Positions 48,708-58,932 of a stretch of DNA of 64,000 nt are shown here, piece after piece. The notes under the pieces are model-generated. The model saw nothing but the letters and a program-made list of their open reading frames with translations, was not told the DNA's origin and did not search any database. Position numbers and translations under genes: made by a program. Position 1 is the stretch's first letter. Every line of letters starts with the position of its first letter. The stretch comes from Pantoea sp. CCBC3-3-1. Lineage in GTDB: Bacteria; Pseudomonadota; Gammaproteobacteria; Enterobacterales; Enterobacteriaceae. Location of the stretch: contig NZ_CP034363.1 in the NCBI RefSeq assembly GCF_007981265.1, positions 2,542,001 to 2,606,000 of the forward strand, written 5' to 3'.

Positions 48708-50342
48708 TTAATGCTTTGTAATGTAGAAATATTTCAGGTCAGGCTGGTCCTGAGGATCCTTGCCGGTAAACCCGCCAACCCAGGGTTTGATCAGCCGGGC
48801 ACTGACACGGTAATAAACCGGAACGATGGCAGAGTCGCGATCGAGCTGTTGTTCAGCTTGCTGATAAAGCGCCGCACGCTGTGAGTCATCAGCGGCTTTG
48901 AGCGTTTCTGCCATTAACGAGTCAAATTTCTCGCTGTGATAAAAAGCAGTATTGCTGGAAGAATGGCTCAGCATGGCGTTAAGAAATGTCGAAGGTTCGT
49001 TGTAGTCGGCGCACCAGGTCGCCCGTGCAACGTCAAATTCACCCTGGTGGCGCGTATCCAGCATCGTCTTCCATTCCTGGTTCTCTAACGTCACCTTCGC
49101 GCCCAGGTTTTTTTGCCACATCGATGCGGCAGCGATAGCCTGCTTTTTATTGAGATCGGAGGTGTTATACAACAAGGCGAACGACAGCGGTTTTGCCGCA
49201 CTATATCCGGCTTCTGCCAGCAGTTTTTTTGCCTGTTCGTTACGCTGTGCCTGACTCCACGTCATCCATTCAGGCTGCGTAAGATGCGCGCCCGAAATAA
49301 ACGGCGGCGTAAAACCACCCGCAGGTTTTTGCCCCTGTCCCATAATTTTATTGGCGATGATGTCGCGATCCAACGTCAGCTTGACGGCCGTGCGTACACG
49401 CGGATCGTTAAAAGGCGGCCGTTTATTATTCAGCTCATAGTAAAAAGTACAGAGCAACGGACTGACATGAACCTGTGAAGCGATGCTTTTCTTCAGGATA
49501 GGGAAAAGATCGGGCGGCAGCGCGCTGTTGGTCATATCAATTTCACCGCTTCGGTAGCGGTTGACGTCACTCGTTTCAGAAGAAATTGGCAGGAAGGTTG
49601 CCGTCTCAATAATGGTTTTGCCATTGTTCCAGTATTGTGGATTGCGCCTGAGCACGATCTTTTCGTTAATCACCCAGTCGCTCAGCGAATAAGCGCCGTT
49701 TCCGACATAGTGACCGGGCTGCGTCCAGCTTTCGCCCCACTTCTCAATCGCGCTACGATTAACAGGCTTTAACGAGGAATGCGCCACCAGCGCGATAAAA
49801 TAAGGGACGGGTTCGCTCAGCGTTACCTGCAAATGGTGGTCGTCCAGCGCCTTTACGCCAAGCGTATCCGGCGCTTTTTTGCCGCTGAGGATGGCGTCAA
49901 TATTTTCAACGTGAGCATATTGTAAATAGCTCGCGTAGGGGGAAGCCGTTTTCGCATCGACCAGACGTTGCCAGCTGTAGACGAAATCTTTCGCGGTCAC
50001 CGGTTCACCGTTGCTCCATCTGGCATTACTACGCAGGGTAAACGTCCAGATTTTGCCCTGCTCATTTTGCCAACTTTCTGCAACGCCGGGCACCACCGCT
50101 CCCTGATTGTCGGTTGTCACCAACCCTTCGAGCAGGTTCAGGATGATATTACTTTCCGGAACGCCCTCGGTTTTATGCGGATCAAGCGAAGCGACTTCAC
50201 CGCCATTATTAATCACAATGGTTTGGTGCGCCGCCAGTGCTACCCCCGCCGGTGCGGCGGCGGCAAAAGGAACTTGGGTAAAGACAATCAGACTGCTCAG
50301 CAGAATGCGGGTATGACGCCAGGACGAGAACGGAATTTTCAT
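48708..50342 (-). CDS. Second OppA-type peptide-binding protein (MppA-like paralogue)
   Basis: The 544-residue product is a full-length paralogue of OppA, aligned along its length: NNGGEVASLDPHKTEGVPE, PGVAESWQNEQGKIWTFTLR, DFVYSWQRLVDAKTASPYAS, DVARATWCADYNEPSTFLNA and a matching C-terminal Y-ITKH. A signal peptide ends about residue 27 (PFAAA-APAG). ATG 50342 is the likely start; the frame is open to 50495 without homology, and no strong ribosome site is seen. It may bind other peptides or murein tripeptide, as MppA does, and feed OppBCDF. Tandem oppA genes arose by duplication. Confidence 0.9.
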   Translation of the reverse strand: MKIPFSSWRHTRILLSSLIVFTQVPFAAAAPAGVALAAHQTIVINNGGEVASLDPHKTEGVPESNIILNLLEGLVTTDNQGAVVPGVAESWQNEQGKIWTFTLRSNARWSNGEPVTAKDFVYSWQRLVDAKTASPYASYLQYAHVENIDAILSGKKAPDTLGVKALDDHHLQVTLSEPVPYFIALVAHSSLKPVNRSAIEKWGESWTQPGHYVGNGAYSLSDWVINEKIVLRRNPQYWNNGKTIIETATFLPISSETSDVNRYRSGEIDMTNSALPPDLFPILKKSIASQVHVSPLLCTFYYELNNKRPPFNDPRVRTAVKLTLDRDIIANKIMGQGQKPAGGFTPPFISGAHLTQPEWMTWSQAQRNEQAKKLLAEAGYSAAKPLSFALLYNTSDLNKKQAIAAASMWQKNLGAKVTLENQEWKTMLDTRHQGEFDVARATWCADYNEPSTFLNAMLSHSSSNTAFYHSEKFDSLMAETLKAADDSQRAALYQQAEQQLDRDSAIVPVYYRVSARLIKPWVGGFTGKDPQDQPDLKYFYITKH

Positions 50343-50964
50343 TAAGCGTGAGTAACCTGTATCCGGGAACCTTATAGGTTCAATAAAATCAGCTTGCGGG
50401 TAGCGCACGGGATACCTGCACATCTGATGCCAGTTTTCAGCGAATCTTTCGAAAACTAACAGAATGCGGTAGCCCGCGCTAAATCTTATTAACAAAAATG
50501 TTAACCAATTCTCTTTTTCGCCAGGGAAAGTTTATAACAGCGCTATTATTTCTGACGCGAATTAACAGTCAAGATATTGATTTTTAATCAAAAATTTACA
50601 AATAAATCTCAACAAGACCTTCATCGCTTTCAGTTAAGTTATAAAGTAATCGCAAGCGGCTGTAAAAGCAGACTGGCAGGTAAATCCTCTGCCTATCCAC
50701 AGATTGCGAGAATAATAGTTTGGATGTGGCGATAGTAGCGGAGATAAACGTTGTGAAGAAAATAACATTTCTGTATTAGCTTCTGAATAATTAGCAGCTT
50801 GCAGTAATTACATTAATAAAAGCGAAGCGCTGTTAAGATTTAAGAATAATTGCTCTATTTTGGTGCGTAAAAGCCGTAATTCGCACCAGAGTGGTGCGAA
50901 TTTTTATTAGACATGAGAAAAAAGCGTAGATTGTTCGAAGAATACGGGGTTTTTCAGTGCTTAA
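50343..50964. other. Intergenic region between oppA paralogue and ychE
   Basis: These 622 bases include the promoter zone of the opp cluster. It is AT-rich from 50520 to 50870. A strong plus-strand terminator (50878-50907) has no annotated plus-strand gene upstream, so a small RNA is possible. I see no supported coding frame. Confidence 0.55.
50878..50907 (+). terminator. Orphan plus-strand terminator
   Basis: AATTCGCACC/GGTGCGAATT is a perfect ten-base stem with a five-base loop followed by TTTTA. Both flanking genes run on the minus strand, and the minus side has no good T-run, so it points to an unannotated plus-strand transcript or to a bidirectional end of ychE. Confidence 0.7.
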
Positions 50965-51612
50965 TTAATGTACCAAACCTGGGAAGAGCGCCCTGATACC
51001 GGTGACGACAAACTCAATGCCTAATGCCATCAGCAACAGTCCCATAATGCGCGTGATAACGTTGATCCCGGTCTGTCCCAGCACCCTGACCATTAAAGGG
51101 GCCGCACGAAACAGCAGCCAGCAGCAGAAAGCAAACAGCGCAATAGCCACGCTAAATCCCAGCAGATTTTGCCAGCTGTAATAACGGGTGCTCCAGACGA
51201 TGGTTGAACTGATCGCCCCCGGCCCTGCCATTAAGGGCAACGCAAGCGGAACGACACCTATGCTTTCACGAATAGCCGTTTCCGATTTTTCCTGCTTGTT
51301 TTGCTTATCTTCACCCAACTTTCCGCTGATCATCGACATGGCGATTGTCACTACCAGGATGCCCCCGGCGATGCGGAAAGAATCAATGGAAATGCCAAAG
51401 GTATGCAGGATGCCGTCTCCCAAAAACAGTGAAGTCCAGAGAATGATAGCCACCGAAAGATTGGCGGTAAGATTAGTTTTGTTACGGGCTGCGGGAGGCA
51501 GGTAGCTGGTCATGCTGATAAACACAGGAATAATCCCAACGGGATTGACCAGCGCAAACAGTCCGACAAAAAATTTAATATAGCCTGAAAGGTCCAGTAA
51601 TGCCGGATTCAC
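50965..51612 (-). CDS. ychE: YchE, MarC-family inner-membrane protein
   Basis: The 215-residue protein has six hydrophobic helices and matches E. coli YchE in length and in the strings FFVGLFALVNPVGIIPVFISMTSY, NLSVAIILWTSLFLGDGIL, SFRIAGGILVVTIAMSMISGKLGEDKQNKQEKSE and PLALPLMAGPGAISSTIVW. The MarC family was thought to link to multidrug resistance, but this is not supported; transport function is unknown. It is divergent from adhE, as in E. coli. Confidence 0.94.
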   Translation of the reverse strand: MNPALLDLSGYIKFFVGLFALVNPVGIIPVFISMTSYLPPAARNKTNLTANLSVAIILWTSLFLGDGILHTFGISIDSFRIAGGILVVTIAMSMISGKLGEDKQNKQEKSETAIRESIGVVPLALPLMAGPGAISSTIVWSTRYYSWQNLLGFSVAIALFAFCCWLLFRAAPLMVRVLGQTGINVITRIMGLLLMALGIEFVVTGIRALFPGLVH

Positions 51613-52073
51613 GCTCTTCTCCTCTATAGTAATTATGCAAGCCTGACAGGATTATGCAGGCCGTACGGTCTCATCGCCAACGTTGGCTTATTGTGTCAAA
51701 TTGTTTGCAGTAAATTCACGTCGCATTCTCTTACTGGCGGCTATTTTCCCTGAAAGTATCATCCCCTGCTGCAACCTCAGGCAAACATCTCACAACGCGG
51801 CACGTTTGCCGATGCTGAAAGGTGTCAGCTTGGAAAATCGATGATTTAGATCAAAATCCTTCCCCCTCGGAATGCGTAAGATTCACTGCAACAGACGGAC
51901 TTTTGTAAAGGCAGGCCTGGCCGCCAGAGACTCTTTCAGTAAACTTTTAGAACTTGCGACAGTAAAACTTATGTAGATTCTGTGTCTTTTCAGCGTTAAC
52001 CAGCACGCGAGTCTATAATTGTCAGTTCTCACTTGTTTACTAATAGAGTTTAAACTTCCATCAGGAGAGCATT
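51613..52073. other. Divergent promoter region between ychE and adhE
   Basis: These 461 bases hold the ychE promoter and the adhE 5' region. E. coli adhE has a long structured leader and several regulators (Cra, FNR, Fis, NarL). An FNR-like site lies at 51841-51854. No coding frame is seen. Confidence 0.6.
51841..51854 (+). promoter_or_regulatory. FNR-like site upstream of adhE
   Basis: ATGATTTAGATCAA matches TTGAT-N4-ATCAA at nine of ten positions, 219 bases before the adhE start. It suits the anaerobic use of AdhE but is unproven. Confidence 0.5.
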
Positions 52074-54761
52074 ATGGCCGTTACTAATGTTGCTGAGTTA
52101 AACGCATTGGTTGAGCGTGTAAAAAAAGCCCAGCGAGAATACGCCAACTTCACTCAAGAGCAAGTAGACAAGATCTTCCGCGCCGCCGCCCTGGCAGCAG
52201 CAGATGCCCGAATCCCGCTGGCGAAAATGGCGGTTGCCGAGTCCGGCATGGGCATTGTCGAAGACAAAGTGATTAAAAATCATTTTGCATCAGAATATAT
52301 TTACAACGCTTATAAAGACGAAAAAACCTGTGGCATCCTGGATACCGATGACACTTTTGGCACCATCACCATTGCAGAACCTACCGGCCTGATTTGCGGC
52401 ATCGTTCCTACCACTAACCCGACTTCCACCGCTATTTTCAAAGCCCTAATCAGCCTCAAAACGCGTAACGGCATTATTTTCTCTCCTCATCCACGCGCTA
52501 AAGATGCCACCAATAAAGCGGCCGATATCGTGTTGCAGGCTGCTATCGCAGCCGGCGCACCAAAAGATATTATCGGCTGGATCGATGTCCCTTCCGTCGA
52601 GCTTTCCAACCAGTTGATGCACCATCCGGATATTAATTTAATCCTTGCTACCGGTGGCCCAGGCATGGTGAAAGCCGCCTACAGCTCAGGTAAACCTGCC
52701 ATCGGCGTTGGTGCCGGTAATACCCCGGTAGTGATTGATGAAACAGCGGATATCAAACGTGCTGTCGCCTCGATCCTGATGTCAAAGACCTTCGATAACG
52801 GCGTTATCTGTGCATCTGAACAGTCCGTCATCGTTGTGGACTCTGCCTATGATGCCGTTCGTGAGCGCTTTGCCAGCCACGGCGGCTATATGCTGCAAGG
52901 TCAGGAGCTGAAAGCCGTCCAGGACATCATCCTGAAAAATGGCGGTTTGAATGCGGCAATCGTCGGACAGCCGGCGGTCAAAATCGCTGAGATGGCGGGC
53001 ATCACTGTTCCGGCCAACACCAAAATTTTAATCGGCGAAGTTCAGCTGGTTGATGAATCAGAGCCTTTTGCTCATGAGAAGCTTTCCCCTACCCTTGCTA
53101 TGTATCGCGCGAAAGACTTCGAAGATGCGGTAACGAAAGCAGAAAAACTGGTGGCCATGGGCGGCATCGGCCATACCTCATGTTTGTATACCGATCAGGA
53201 TAACGAGCGCGAGCGCGTTAACTACTTCGGCGACAAAATGAAAACGGCACGTATTCTTATCAATACACCCGCTTCTCAGGGGGGTATTGGCGACCTGTAT
53301 AACTTTAAGCTGGCACCGTCGCTAACGCTGGGTTGCGGCTCCTGGGGTGGCAACTCCATTTCTGAAAACGTTGGGCCTAAACACCTGATCAACAAGAAAA
53401 CCGTGGCTAAGCGAGCAGAAAACATGTTGTGGCATAAACTTCCTAAGTCTATCTACTTCCGTCGTGGCTCTCTGCCCATTGCGATGGAAGAAGTGGCCAG
53501 CGATGGCGCGAAACGTGCCTTTATCGTTACCGACCGCTTCCTGTTTAATAACGGCTATGTCGATCAGATCGTTTCTGTACTGAAAACCCACGGTATTGAA
53601 ACCGAGGTGTTCTTTGAAGTTGAGGCCGATCCAACCCTGAGCGTTGTTCGCAAAGGTGCCGAACAGATGAACTCCTTCAAACCAGACGTCATTATCGCGC
53701 TGGGCGGCGGCTCGCCAATGGATGCGGCAAAAATCATGTGGGTGATGTACGAGCATCCTGAAACCCACTTTGAGGAACTGGCGCTACGCTTTATGGATAT
53801 CCGTAAACGTATCTACAAATTCCCAAAAATGGGCGTAAAAGCCAAAATGATCGCGGTCACTACCACGTCCGGAACAGGTTCAGAAGTGACGCCATTCGCG
53901 GTTGTAACCGACGATGCGACCGGCCAGAAATATCCGCTTGCTGACTACGCGCTGACGCCTGATATGGCGATTGTGGATGCCAACCTGGTGATGAACATGC
54001 CTAAATCACTTTGTGCCTTTGGCGGTCTGGATGCGGTTGTTCACTCACTGGAAGCGTACGTTTCCGTGCTGGCAAATGAATATTCTGATGGTCAGGCCCT
54101 GCAGGCACTGAAGCTGCTACAGGAAAATCTGCCAGCCAGCTACAACGAGGGTGCAAAAAACCCGGTTGCTCGTGAACGTGTCCACAACGCGGCCACTATC
54201 GCGGGTATCGCTTTCGCCAACGCCTTCCTGGGCGTCTGTCACTCAATGGCGCACAAACTGGGTTCAGAGTTCCATATTCCTCATGGTCTGGCTAATGCCC
54301 TGCTCATCAGCAACGTCATTCGCTACAACGCCAATGATAATCCAACCAAGCAAACCGCATTCAGCCAGTACGACCGTCCACAGGCGCGTCGTCGCTATGC
54401 TGAAATTGCAGATCACCTGCGTCTTAGCCTGCCGGGCGATCGCACCGCTGAGAAAATCGAGCGGCTGCTGAGCTGGCTGGAAGGGATGAAAGCGGAACTG
54501 GGTATTCCTAAATCCATCCGTGAAGCGGGCGTTCAGGAAGCTGATTTCCTGGCTAAAGTCGATAACCTGGCAGAAGATGCTTTTGATGACCAGTGTACCG
54601 GCGCGAACCCACGTTATCCGCTGATTGCCGAACTGAAACAAATCATGCTCGACAGCTTCTATGGTCGCGACTACACCGAGCTCTTCGCCAATGTCGCTGA
54701 GGCAGCTGCCGCTCAGCCAGCAACCGCGAAGAAAGCGGAAAAGAAAGCTAAAAAGGCATAA
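52074..54761 (+). CDS. adhE: Bifunctional acetaldehyde-CoA/alcohol dehydrogenase
   Basis: AdhE reduces acetyl-CoA to acetaldehyde and then to ethanol in fermentation and forms long spirosome filaments. The 895-residue protein (E. coli 891) has an N-terminal aldehyde dehydrogenase domain with the catalytic cysteine in NGVICASEQSVIV (about residue 246) and a C-terminal iron-dependent alcohol dehydrogenase with ALGGGSPMDAAK, TTTSGTGSEVTPFAV and the iron histidines in FLGVCHSMAHKLGSEFHIPHGLANA. A Lys-Ala-rich tail (KKAEKKAKKA) extends it. GGAGAG precedes ATG 52074. A terminator follows. Confidence 0.98.
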   Translation: MAVTNVAELNALVERVKKAQREYANFTQEQVDKIFRAAALAAADARIPLAKMAVAESGMGIVEDKVIKNHFASEYIYNAYKDEKTCGILDTDDTFGTITIAEPTGLICGIVPTTNPTSTAIFKALISLKTRNGIIFSPHPRAKDATNKAADIVLQAAIAAGAPKDIIGWIDVPSVELSNQLMHHPDINLILATGGPGMVKAAYSSGKPAIGVGAGNTPVVIDETADIKRAVASILMSKTFDNGVICASEQSVIVVDSAYDAVRERFASHGGYMLQGQELKAVQDIILKNGGLNAAIVGQPAVKIAEMAGITVPANTKILIGEVQLVDESEPFAHEKLSPTLAMYRAKDFEDAVTKAEKLVAMGGIGHTSCLYTDQDNERERVNYFGDKMKTARILINTPASQGGIGDLYNFKLAPSLTLGCGSWGGNSISENVGPKHLINKKTVAKRAENMLWHKLPKSIYFRRGSLPIAMEEVASDGAKRAFIVTDRFLFNNGYVDQIVSVLKTHGIETEVFFEVEADPTLSVVRKGAEQMNSFKPDVIIALGGGSPMDAAKIMWVMYEHPETHFEELALRFMDIRKRIYKFPKMGVKAKMIAVTTTSGTGSEVTPFAVVTDDATGQKYPLADYALTPDMAIVDANLVMNMPKSLCAFGGLDAVVHSLEAYVSVLANEYSDGQALQALKLLQENLPASYNEGAKNPVARERVHNAATIAGIAFANAFLGVCHSMAHKLGSEFHIPHGLANALLISNVIRYNANDNPTKQTAFSQYDRPQARRRYAEIADHLRLSLPGDRTAEKIERLLSWLEGMKAELGIPKSIREAGVQEADFLAKVDNLAEDAFDDQCTGANPRYPLIAELKQIMLDSFYGRDYTELFANVAEAAAAQPATAKKAEKKAKKA

Positions 54762-54780
54762 AAGCTTTTTTATCTGAAAC

Positions 54781-54808
54781 AAAAACCCGCCATATGGCGG
54801 GTTTTTTT
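54781..54808 (+). terminator. Terminator after adhE
   Basis: AAACCCGCC/GGCGGGTTT with a four-base loop is followed by TTTT, 21 bases after the adhE stop. Confidence 0.9.
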
Positions 54809-54897
54809 ATCGGTTAAATCTTTAGAAAAATTTATCATCAACAGCCGTAGCTAATCATCCACATTCCACAGGTAACTATTGTAACCGCATGCGCTAA

Positions 54898-55521
54898 TCA
54901 GAGCGGTTGATTGCCTTTTTCACCGTAAACGGCGCGCAGGCACTTCTGTTCAATAGCGGCCTTATAATGTTTACGACAGACGGAGACATAGCGCTCGTTA
55001 CCGCCTATCACCACCTGCTCCCCTTCATTATAAGGCGTGCCGTTTTCATCCAGACGCAATACCATTCCCGCTTTTCTGCCGCAGTGACAAACGGTTTTTA
55101 ATTCTACCAGCTTGTCTGACCAGGCTAACAAATAGTGGCTACCGCTAAATAACTCCCCACGAAAATCTGTACGCAACCCGTAGCACAGTACAGGTATATT
55201 AAGATTATCAACCACATCAGATAATGCTTTTACCTGATCGCGGGTCAGAAACTGACACTCATCAATCAGCACGCAGTGAACCGGTTCCATTTGCTGTTCT
55301 GCTTTAATCTCAGCAAAAAGTGCCGTGTCGTTATTATACAATTTTGCTGGAGAAGAAAGTCCAATTCTCGAGCTCACTTTACCGAAGCCAAAACGGTTAT
55401 CAATCTCTGCGGTGTAGATTATGGTACGCATCCCGCGTTCCTGATAGTTATATGAAGATTGCAGTAATGCGGTAGATTTGCCCGCATTCATCGCAGAATA
55501 ATAAAAATAAAGCTGAGCCAT
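54898..55521 (-). CDS. tdk: Thymidine kinase
   Basis: Tdk phosphorylates thymidine to dTMP in nucleoside salvage. The 207-residue product (E. coli 205) has the P-loop [12 protein letters not shown] (about residues 9-20), [10 protein letters not shown] with the Walker-B Asp and catalytic Glu, [12 protein letters not shown], and the structural zinc cysteines in VCHCGRKAG and VSVCRKHY. It is convergent with adhE and divergent from hns, as in E. coli. Confidence 0.97.
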   Translation of the reverse strand: MAQLYFYYSAMNAGKSTALLQSSYNYQERGMRTIIYTAEIDNRFGFGKVSSRIGLSSPAKLYNNDTALFAEIKAEQQMEPVHCVLIDECQFLTRDQVKALSDVVDNLNIPVLCYGLRTDFRGELFSGSHYLLAWSDKLVELKTVCHCGRKAGMVLRLDENGTPYNEGEQVVIGGNERYVSVCRKHYKAAIEQKCLRAVYGEKGNQPL

Positions 55522-56007
55522 CGGGCTTTACTCCGGTTAAAAGGTTGCAGGTATTCATTCCAATTGTATCATAAGCCGCGCCGCGACAGGCACTGACCTC
55601 CACCTGTGCTATGGATAGCTGTACTTACGTAACTAAAATAACAGCTAATATTAATGCACCCTATTAAAGTATAGGGGAAGATTAATGCGCATTTATCGAT
55701 TAAAGAGAGAGGGTTGATATTGATAGGATTCCCAGCCTTTTTCGTACCGCAGTTACTGCTTTTTCAAAGGAATTAATTGAACATGTTATTACCTTAAGTT
55801 ACGTTTGTAATCGCGGTATCTGACGGAAAATGCAATCTCTGCTTATAGCGTTGGCGTTAATAAAACAATAGATTAATAATGATACTCGCATGTCTTTTGC
55901 ATAAACGATTTAACAGCACCGAAAAAATTAGCTATTGCAGTTCTTAGAGACCCACTCTATTATTATCCAGCAGAACATTCCCCATTATAATTTTTGAGAC
56001 CAGGACA
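55522..56007. other. Divergent promoter region between tdk and hns
   Basis: The 486 bases are AT-rich, as expected for the autoregulated hns promoter. TATTAT (55958-55963) and TATAAT (55986-55991) are candidate -10 elements; I cannot decide between them. No coding frame is supported. Confidence 0.55.
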
Positions 56008-56418
56008 ATGAGCGAAGCCCTTAAAATTTTGAACAACATCCGTACTCTGCGTGCGCAGGCAAGAGAATGCACGCTGGAAACGCTGGAAGAAATGCTGGAA
56101 AAGCTGGAAGTCGTTGTTAATGAGCGTCGTGAAGAAGAAAGTCACGCTCAGGCTGAAATTGAAGAGCGTACGCGTAAACTGCAACAGTATCGCGAAATGC
56201 TGATTGCTGACGGCATCGATCCTAACGAATTACTGGCAACGCTTGGCGCGACCAACAAAACCACGGCGAAAGCAAAGCGCGCCGCACGTCCAGCCAAATA
56301 CAAATATGTCGATGAAAACGGCGAAACCAAAACCTGGACTGGCCAGGGTCGTACTCCAGCAGTAATCAAGAAAGCTATCGAAGAACAGGGTAAAAAACTC
56401 GAAGATTTCTCGCTGTAA
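56008..56418 (+). CDS. hns: Nucleoid protein H-NS
   Basis: H-NS binds AT-rich curved DNA, silences horizontally acquired genes and compacts the nucleoid. The 136-residue protein has the N-terminal coiled-coil oligomerisation domain ([19 protein letters not shown]...[15 protein letters not shown]), a flexible linker, and the C-terminal DNA-binding domain with the AT-hook-like core [16 protein letters not shown]. It starts [12 protein letters not shown] exactly as in E. coli, with CAGGAC before the ATG. A terminator follows. It is a plausible silencer for the AT-rich island at 26 kb. Confidence 0.98.
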   Translation: MSEALKILNNIRTLRAQARECTLETLEEMLEKLEVVVNERREEESHAQAEIEERTRKLQQYREMLIADGIDPNELLATLGATNKTTAKAKRAARPAKYKYVDENGETKTWTGQGRTPAVIKKAIEEQGKKLEDFSL

Positions 56419-56498
56419 TTCAGGCCCACGTGCCTGTTAAAGGCTTTACCTGAGTGAAGACTTTATTTGCTTAACCAGCAGCGTGATATTCGTGTATT

Positions 56499-56528
56499 AA
56501 AAAAAGGAAGCTTTCGCTTCCTTTTTTA
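56499..56528. terminator. Terminator between hns and the epimerase gene
   Basis: GGAAGC/GCTTCC with a four-base loop, flanked by A-run and T-run, works in both directions between convergent genes. Confidence 0.9.
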
Positions 56529-56543
56529 TTGTTTCATACATCG

Positions 56544-57551
56544 TCAGACCTGATAAAAAGAACGATACCAGCTGACAAAGTGACTGATGCCCTCTTCCAC
56601 GCCCGTTTGCGGTTTAAACCCTATCGCCTTTTGCAATGCAGTTGTATCCGCACTGGTTTCCAGAACGTCGCCAGGTTGCATAGGCAGCATATTCTTATCC
56701 GCGGTTATCCCTAACGCCTTCTCCAGCGCTTCAATATAGGCCATCAGCGTGACAGGATTGCTGTTACCGATATTATAGACCCGATACGGCGCTGAGCTGG
56801 TTGCCGGGCTTCCTGTTTCAACGCTCCACTCCGGATCGGCTTGCGGAATAACATCCTGTAAACGCACGATCGCTTCAGCTATATCATCTATATAGGTGAA
56901 GTCGCGGCGCATCTGGCCGTTGTTATAAACATCGATCTTTTCACCCGCAATCATTGCGCGAGTAAATTTAAACAGCGCCATATCCGGGCGTCCCCAGGGG
57001 CCGTAGACGGTGAAAAACCGCAGGCCCGTGGTCGGAATACCGTAAAGATGAGAATAGGTGTGCGCCATTAACTCGTTGGCTTTTTTAGTCGCCGCATACA
57101 GCGAGACAGGGTGATCTACCGAATCATCGGTAGAGAATGGCATTTTGCGATTCAGCCCGTAAACCGAGCTTGAGGAAGCATAGAGCAGATGGCCGATTTT
57201 ATTATGTCGGCACCCTTCGAGAATATTCAGATGGCCAATAAGATTGGCATCGGCATAGGCTAAAGGATTATCAAGAGAGTAGCGTACCCCGGCCTGCGCG
57301 CCCAGATGAATAACACGTTCAAAATGACCTTCGGCAAAAAGACGGGCAATCCCTTCTCTGTCGGCCAGGTCGAGTTGAATAAACGTAAATTCATTGTGAG
57401 GTTTGAGGAGATCGAGGCGGGCGAGTTTGAGTTTTACATCGTAATAGTCATTCAGGTTGTCGATACCGACAACCTGGTGACCGGCGCTTAACAGGCGTTG
57501 TGAGACATGAAACCCAATAAATCCTGCTGCACCGGTAACCAGATATTTCAT
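56544..57551 (-). CDS. UDP-glucuronate 4-epimerase (NAD-dependent SDR)
   Basis: The 335-residue extended SDR has the NAD motif TGAAGFIGFHV (residues 7-17), IDNLNDYYDVKLK, and the active-site YAATKKANE with SSSSVYG. The YYDV and NLNDYYD segment is typical of bacterial UDP-glucuronate 4-epimerases (GlaKP, Cap1J, WbnF), giving UDP-galacturonate. Directly upstream lies ugd, whose product is the substrate; 14 bases separate the two. A UDP-glucose 4-epimerase is less likely. E. coli has no such gene at this place. Confidence 0.87.
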   Translation of the reverse strand: MKYLVTGAAGFIGFHVSQRLLSAGHQVVGIDNLNDYYDVKLKLARLDLLKPHNEFTFIQLDLADREGIARLFAEGHFERVIHLGAQAGVRYSLDNPLAYADANLIGHLNILEGCRHNKIGHLLYASSSSVYGLNRKMPFSTDDSVDHPVSLYAATKKANELMAHTYSHLYGIPTTGLRFFTVYGPWGRPDMALFKFTRAMIAGEKIDVYNNGQMRRDFTYIDDIAEAIVRLQDVIPQADPEWSVETGSPATSSAPYRVYNIGNSNPVTLMAYIEALEKALGITADKNMLPMQPGDVLETSADTTALQKAIGFKPQTGVEEGISHFVSWYRSFYQV

Positions 57552-57565
57552 ACTGCCCTCGTTAA

Positions 57566-58906
57566 TTATGCAATTTGAATAGAAGCTCCGCGGCCGATTG
57601 CATAATAAACGAAACCGCGTTTGCTGACTCTTTCTGGATCATACAGGTTACGACCATCAAAAATCACGGGTTCTTTCAGAGCATTTTTAATGACGTCGAA
57701 ATCCGGCGCGCGGAAATTCTGCCATTCAGTACAGATGACCAGGCCATCAGCACCCTGCAGAGCAGCTTCTTTGGTACCCATCAGCTTCAGATCGCTGCGG
57801 TTACCGTAGATGCGCTGTGCTTCGTCCATTGCTTCCGGATCGAAAGCCTGAACGGTTGCACCCGCCTGCCATAACGCTTCCATCAGCACGCGGGCTGAGG
57901 CTTCACGCATATCATCCGTGTTCGGCTTGAACGACAGGCCCCACAGCGCAAAAGTTCTGCCCTGCAAGTTGTCGCCAAAATGCCGTTTGATGAACGTTGG
58001 CAGTTTGTTTTTCTGCGAGTCGTTGACGTCTTCTACTGCCTGCAACAGACGAGGCTTGTAGCCAATCTGCTCAGCGGTACGAATCAGTGCCTGCACGTCT
58101 TTCGGGAAGCAGGAACCACCGTAGCCACAGCCAGGGTAGATGAAGGAGTAGCCGATGCGGGAGTCAGAACCAATGCCCTGACGCACTTTCTCGACATCTG
58201 CGCCCAGGCGTTCAGCCAGGTTGGAGATCTCATTCATAAAGCTGATTTTAGTAGCCAGCATGCAGTTTGCGGCATACTTGGTCAGTTCTGCGCTGCGGAT
58301 ATCCATCAGGATCATACGATCGTGATTACGGTTGAATGGCTCGTAAAGTTCACGTAGCAGCTCAACAACGTCATCATTGTCGGTACCCACAACGATACGC
58401 TCAGGACGCATACAGTCATTGACTGCCGCGCCTTCTTTCAGGAATTCTGGGTTAGAAACCACGTCAAACGCGATTTCAACACCACGACCTTTCAGGGTCT
58501 CTTCCATGACTGCGCGTACGCGGTCTGCCGTGCCAACAGGAACGGTAGATTTGTCGATCACAACTTTATGATCGCCCATGTGCTGTGCAATAGTACGTGC
58601 TACCGCAGTAACATATTTCAGATCCGCAGACCCATCTTCGTCTGGAGGCGTGCCTACAGCAATAAACTGCATAATGCCGTGGTTGACCCCTTCTTCCGCA
58701 TTGGTGGAAAACTTGAGGCGACCTGCCTCATAGTTCTGCATCACCAGCGGCGTCAGACCTGGTTCAAAAATTGGAATGATCCCTTTCTTCAGATTTTCGA
58801 CTTTATTTTCGTCGACATCGATACAAAGAACGTCATGTCCGACTTCGGCCAGAACAGCAGCCTGAACCAGACCCACATAGCCGATACCAAATACGGTGAC
58901 TTTCAT
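57566..58906 (-). CDS. ugd: UDP-glucose 6-dehydrogenase
   Basis: Ugd oxidises UDP-glucose twice with NAD to UDP-glucuronate. The 446-residue protein has the Rossmann start [24 protein letters not shown], the catalytic cysteine in [16 protein letters not shown], and [15 protein letters not shown] in the C-terminal domain. UDP-glucuronate feeds exopolysaccharide, capsule, colanic-acid-like polymers and aminoarabinose for lipid A. It is between galU and the epimerase, all on the minus strand, in an apparent operon. Confidence 0.96.
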   Translation of the reverse strand: MKVTVFGIGYVGLVQAAVLAEVGHDVLCIDVDENKVENLKKGIIPIFEPGLTPLVMQNYEAGRLKFSTNAEEGVNHGIMQFIAVGTPPDEDGSADLKYVTAVARTIAQHMGDHKVVIDKSTVPVGTADRVRAVMEETLKGRGVEIAFDVVSNPEFLKEGAAVNDCMRPERIVVGTDNDDVVELLRELYEPFNRNHDRMILMDIRSAELTKYAANCMLATKISFMNEISNLAERLGADVEKVRQGIGSDSRIGYSFIYPGCGYGGSCFPKDVQALIRTAEQIGYKPRLLQAVEDVNDSQKNKLPTFIKRHFGDNLQGRTFALWGLSFKPNTDDMREASARVLMEALWQAGATVQAFDPEAMDEAQRIYGNRSDLKLMGTKEAALQGADGLVICTEWQNFRAPDFDVIKNALKEPVIFDGRNLYDPERVSKRGFVYYAIGRGASIQIA

Positions 58907-58932
58907 TGAATTGTCCCGGTTAAAAATTAAAC

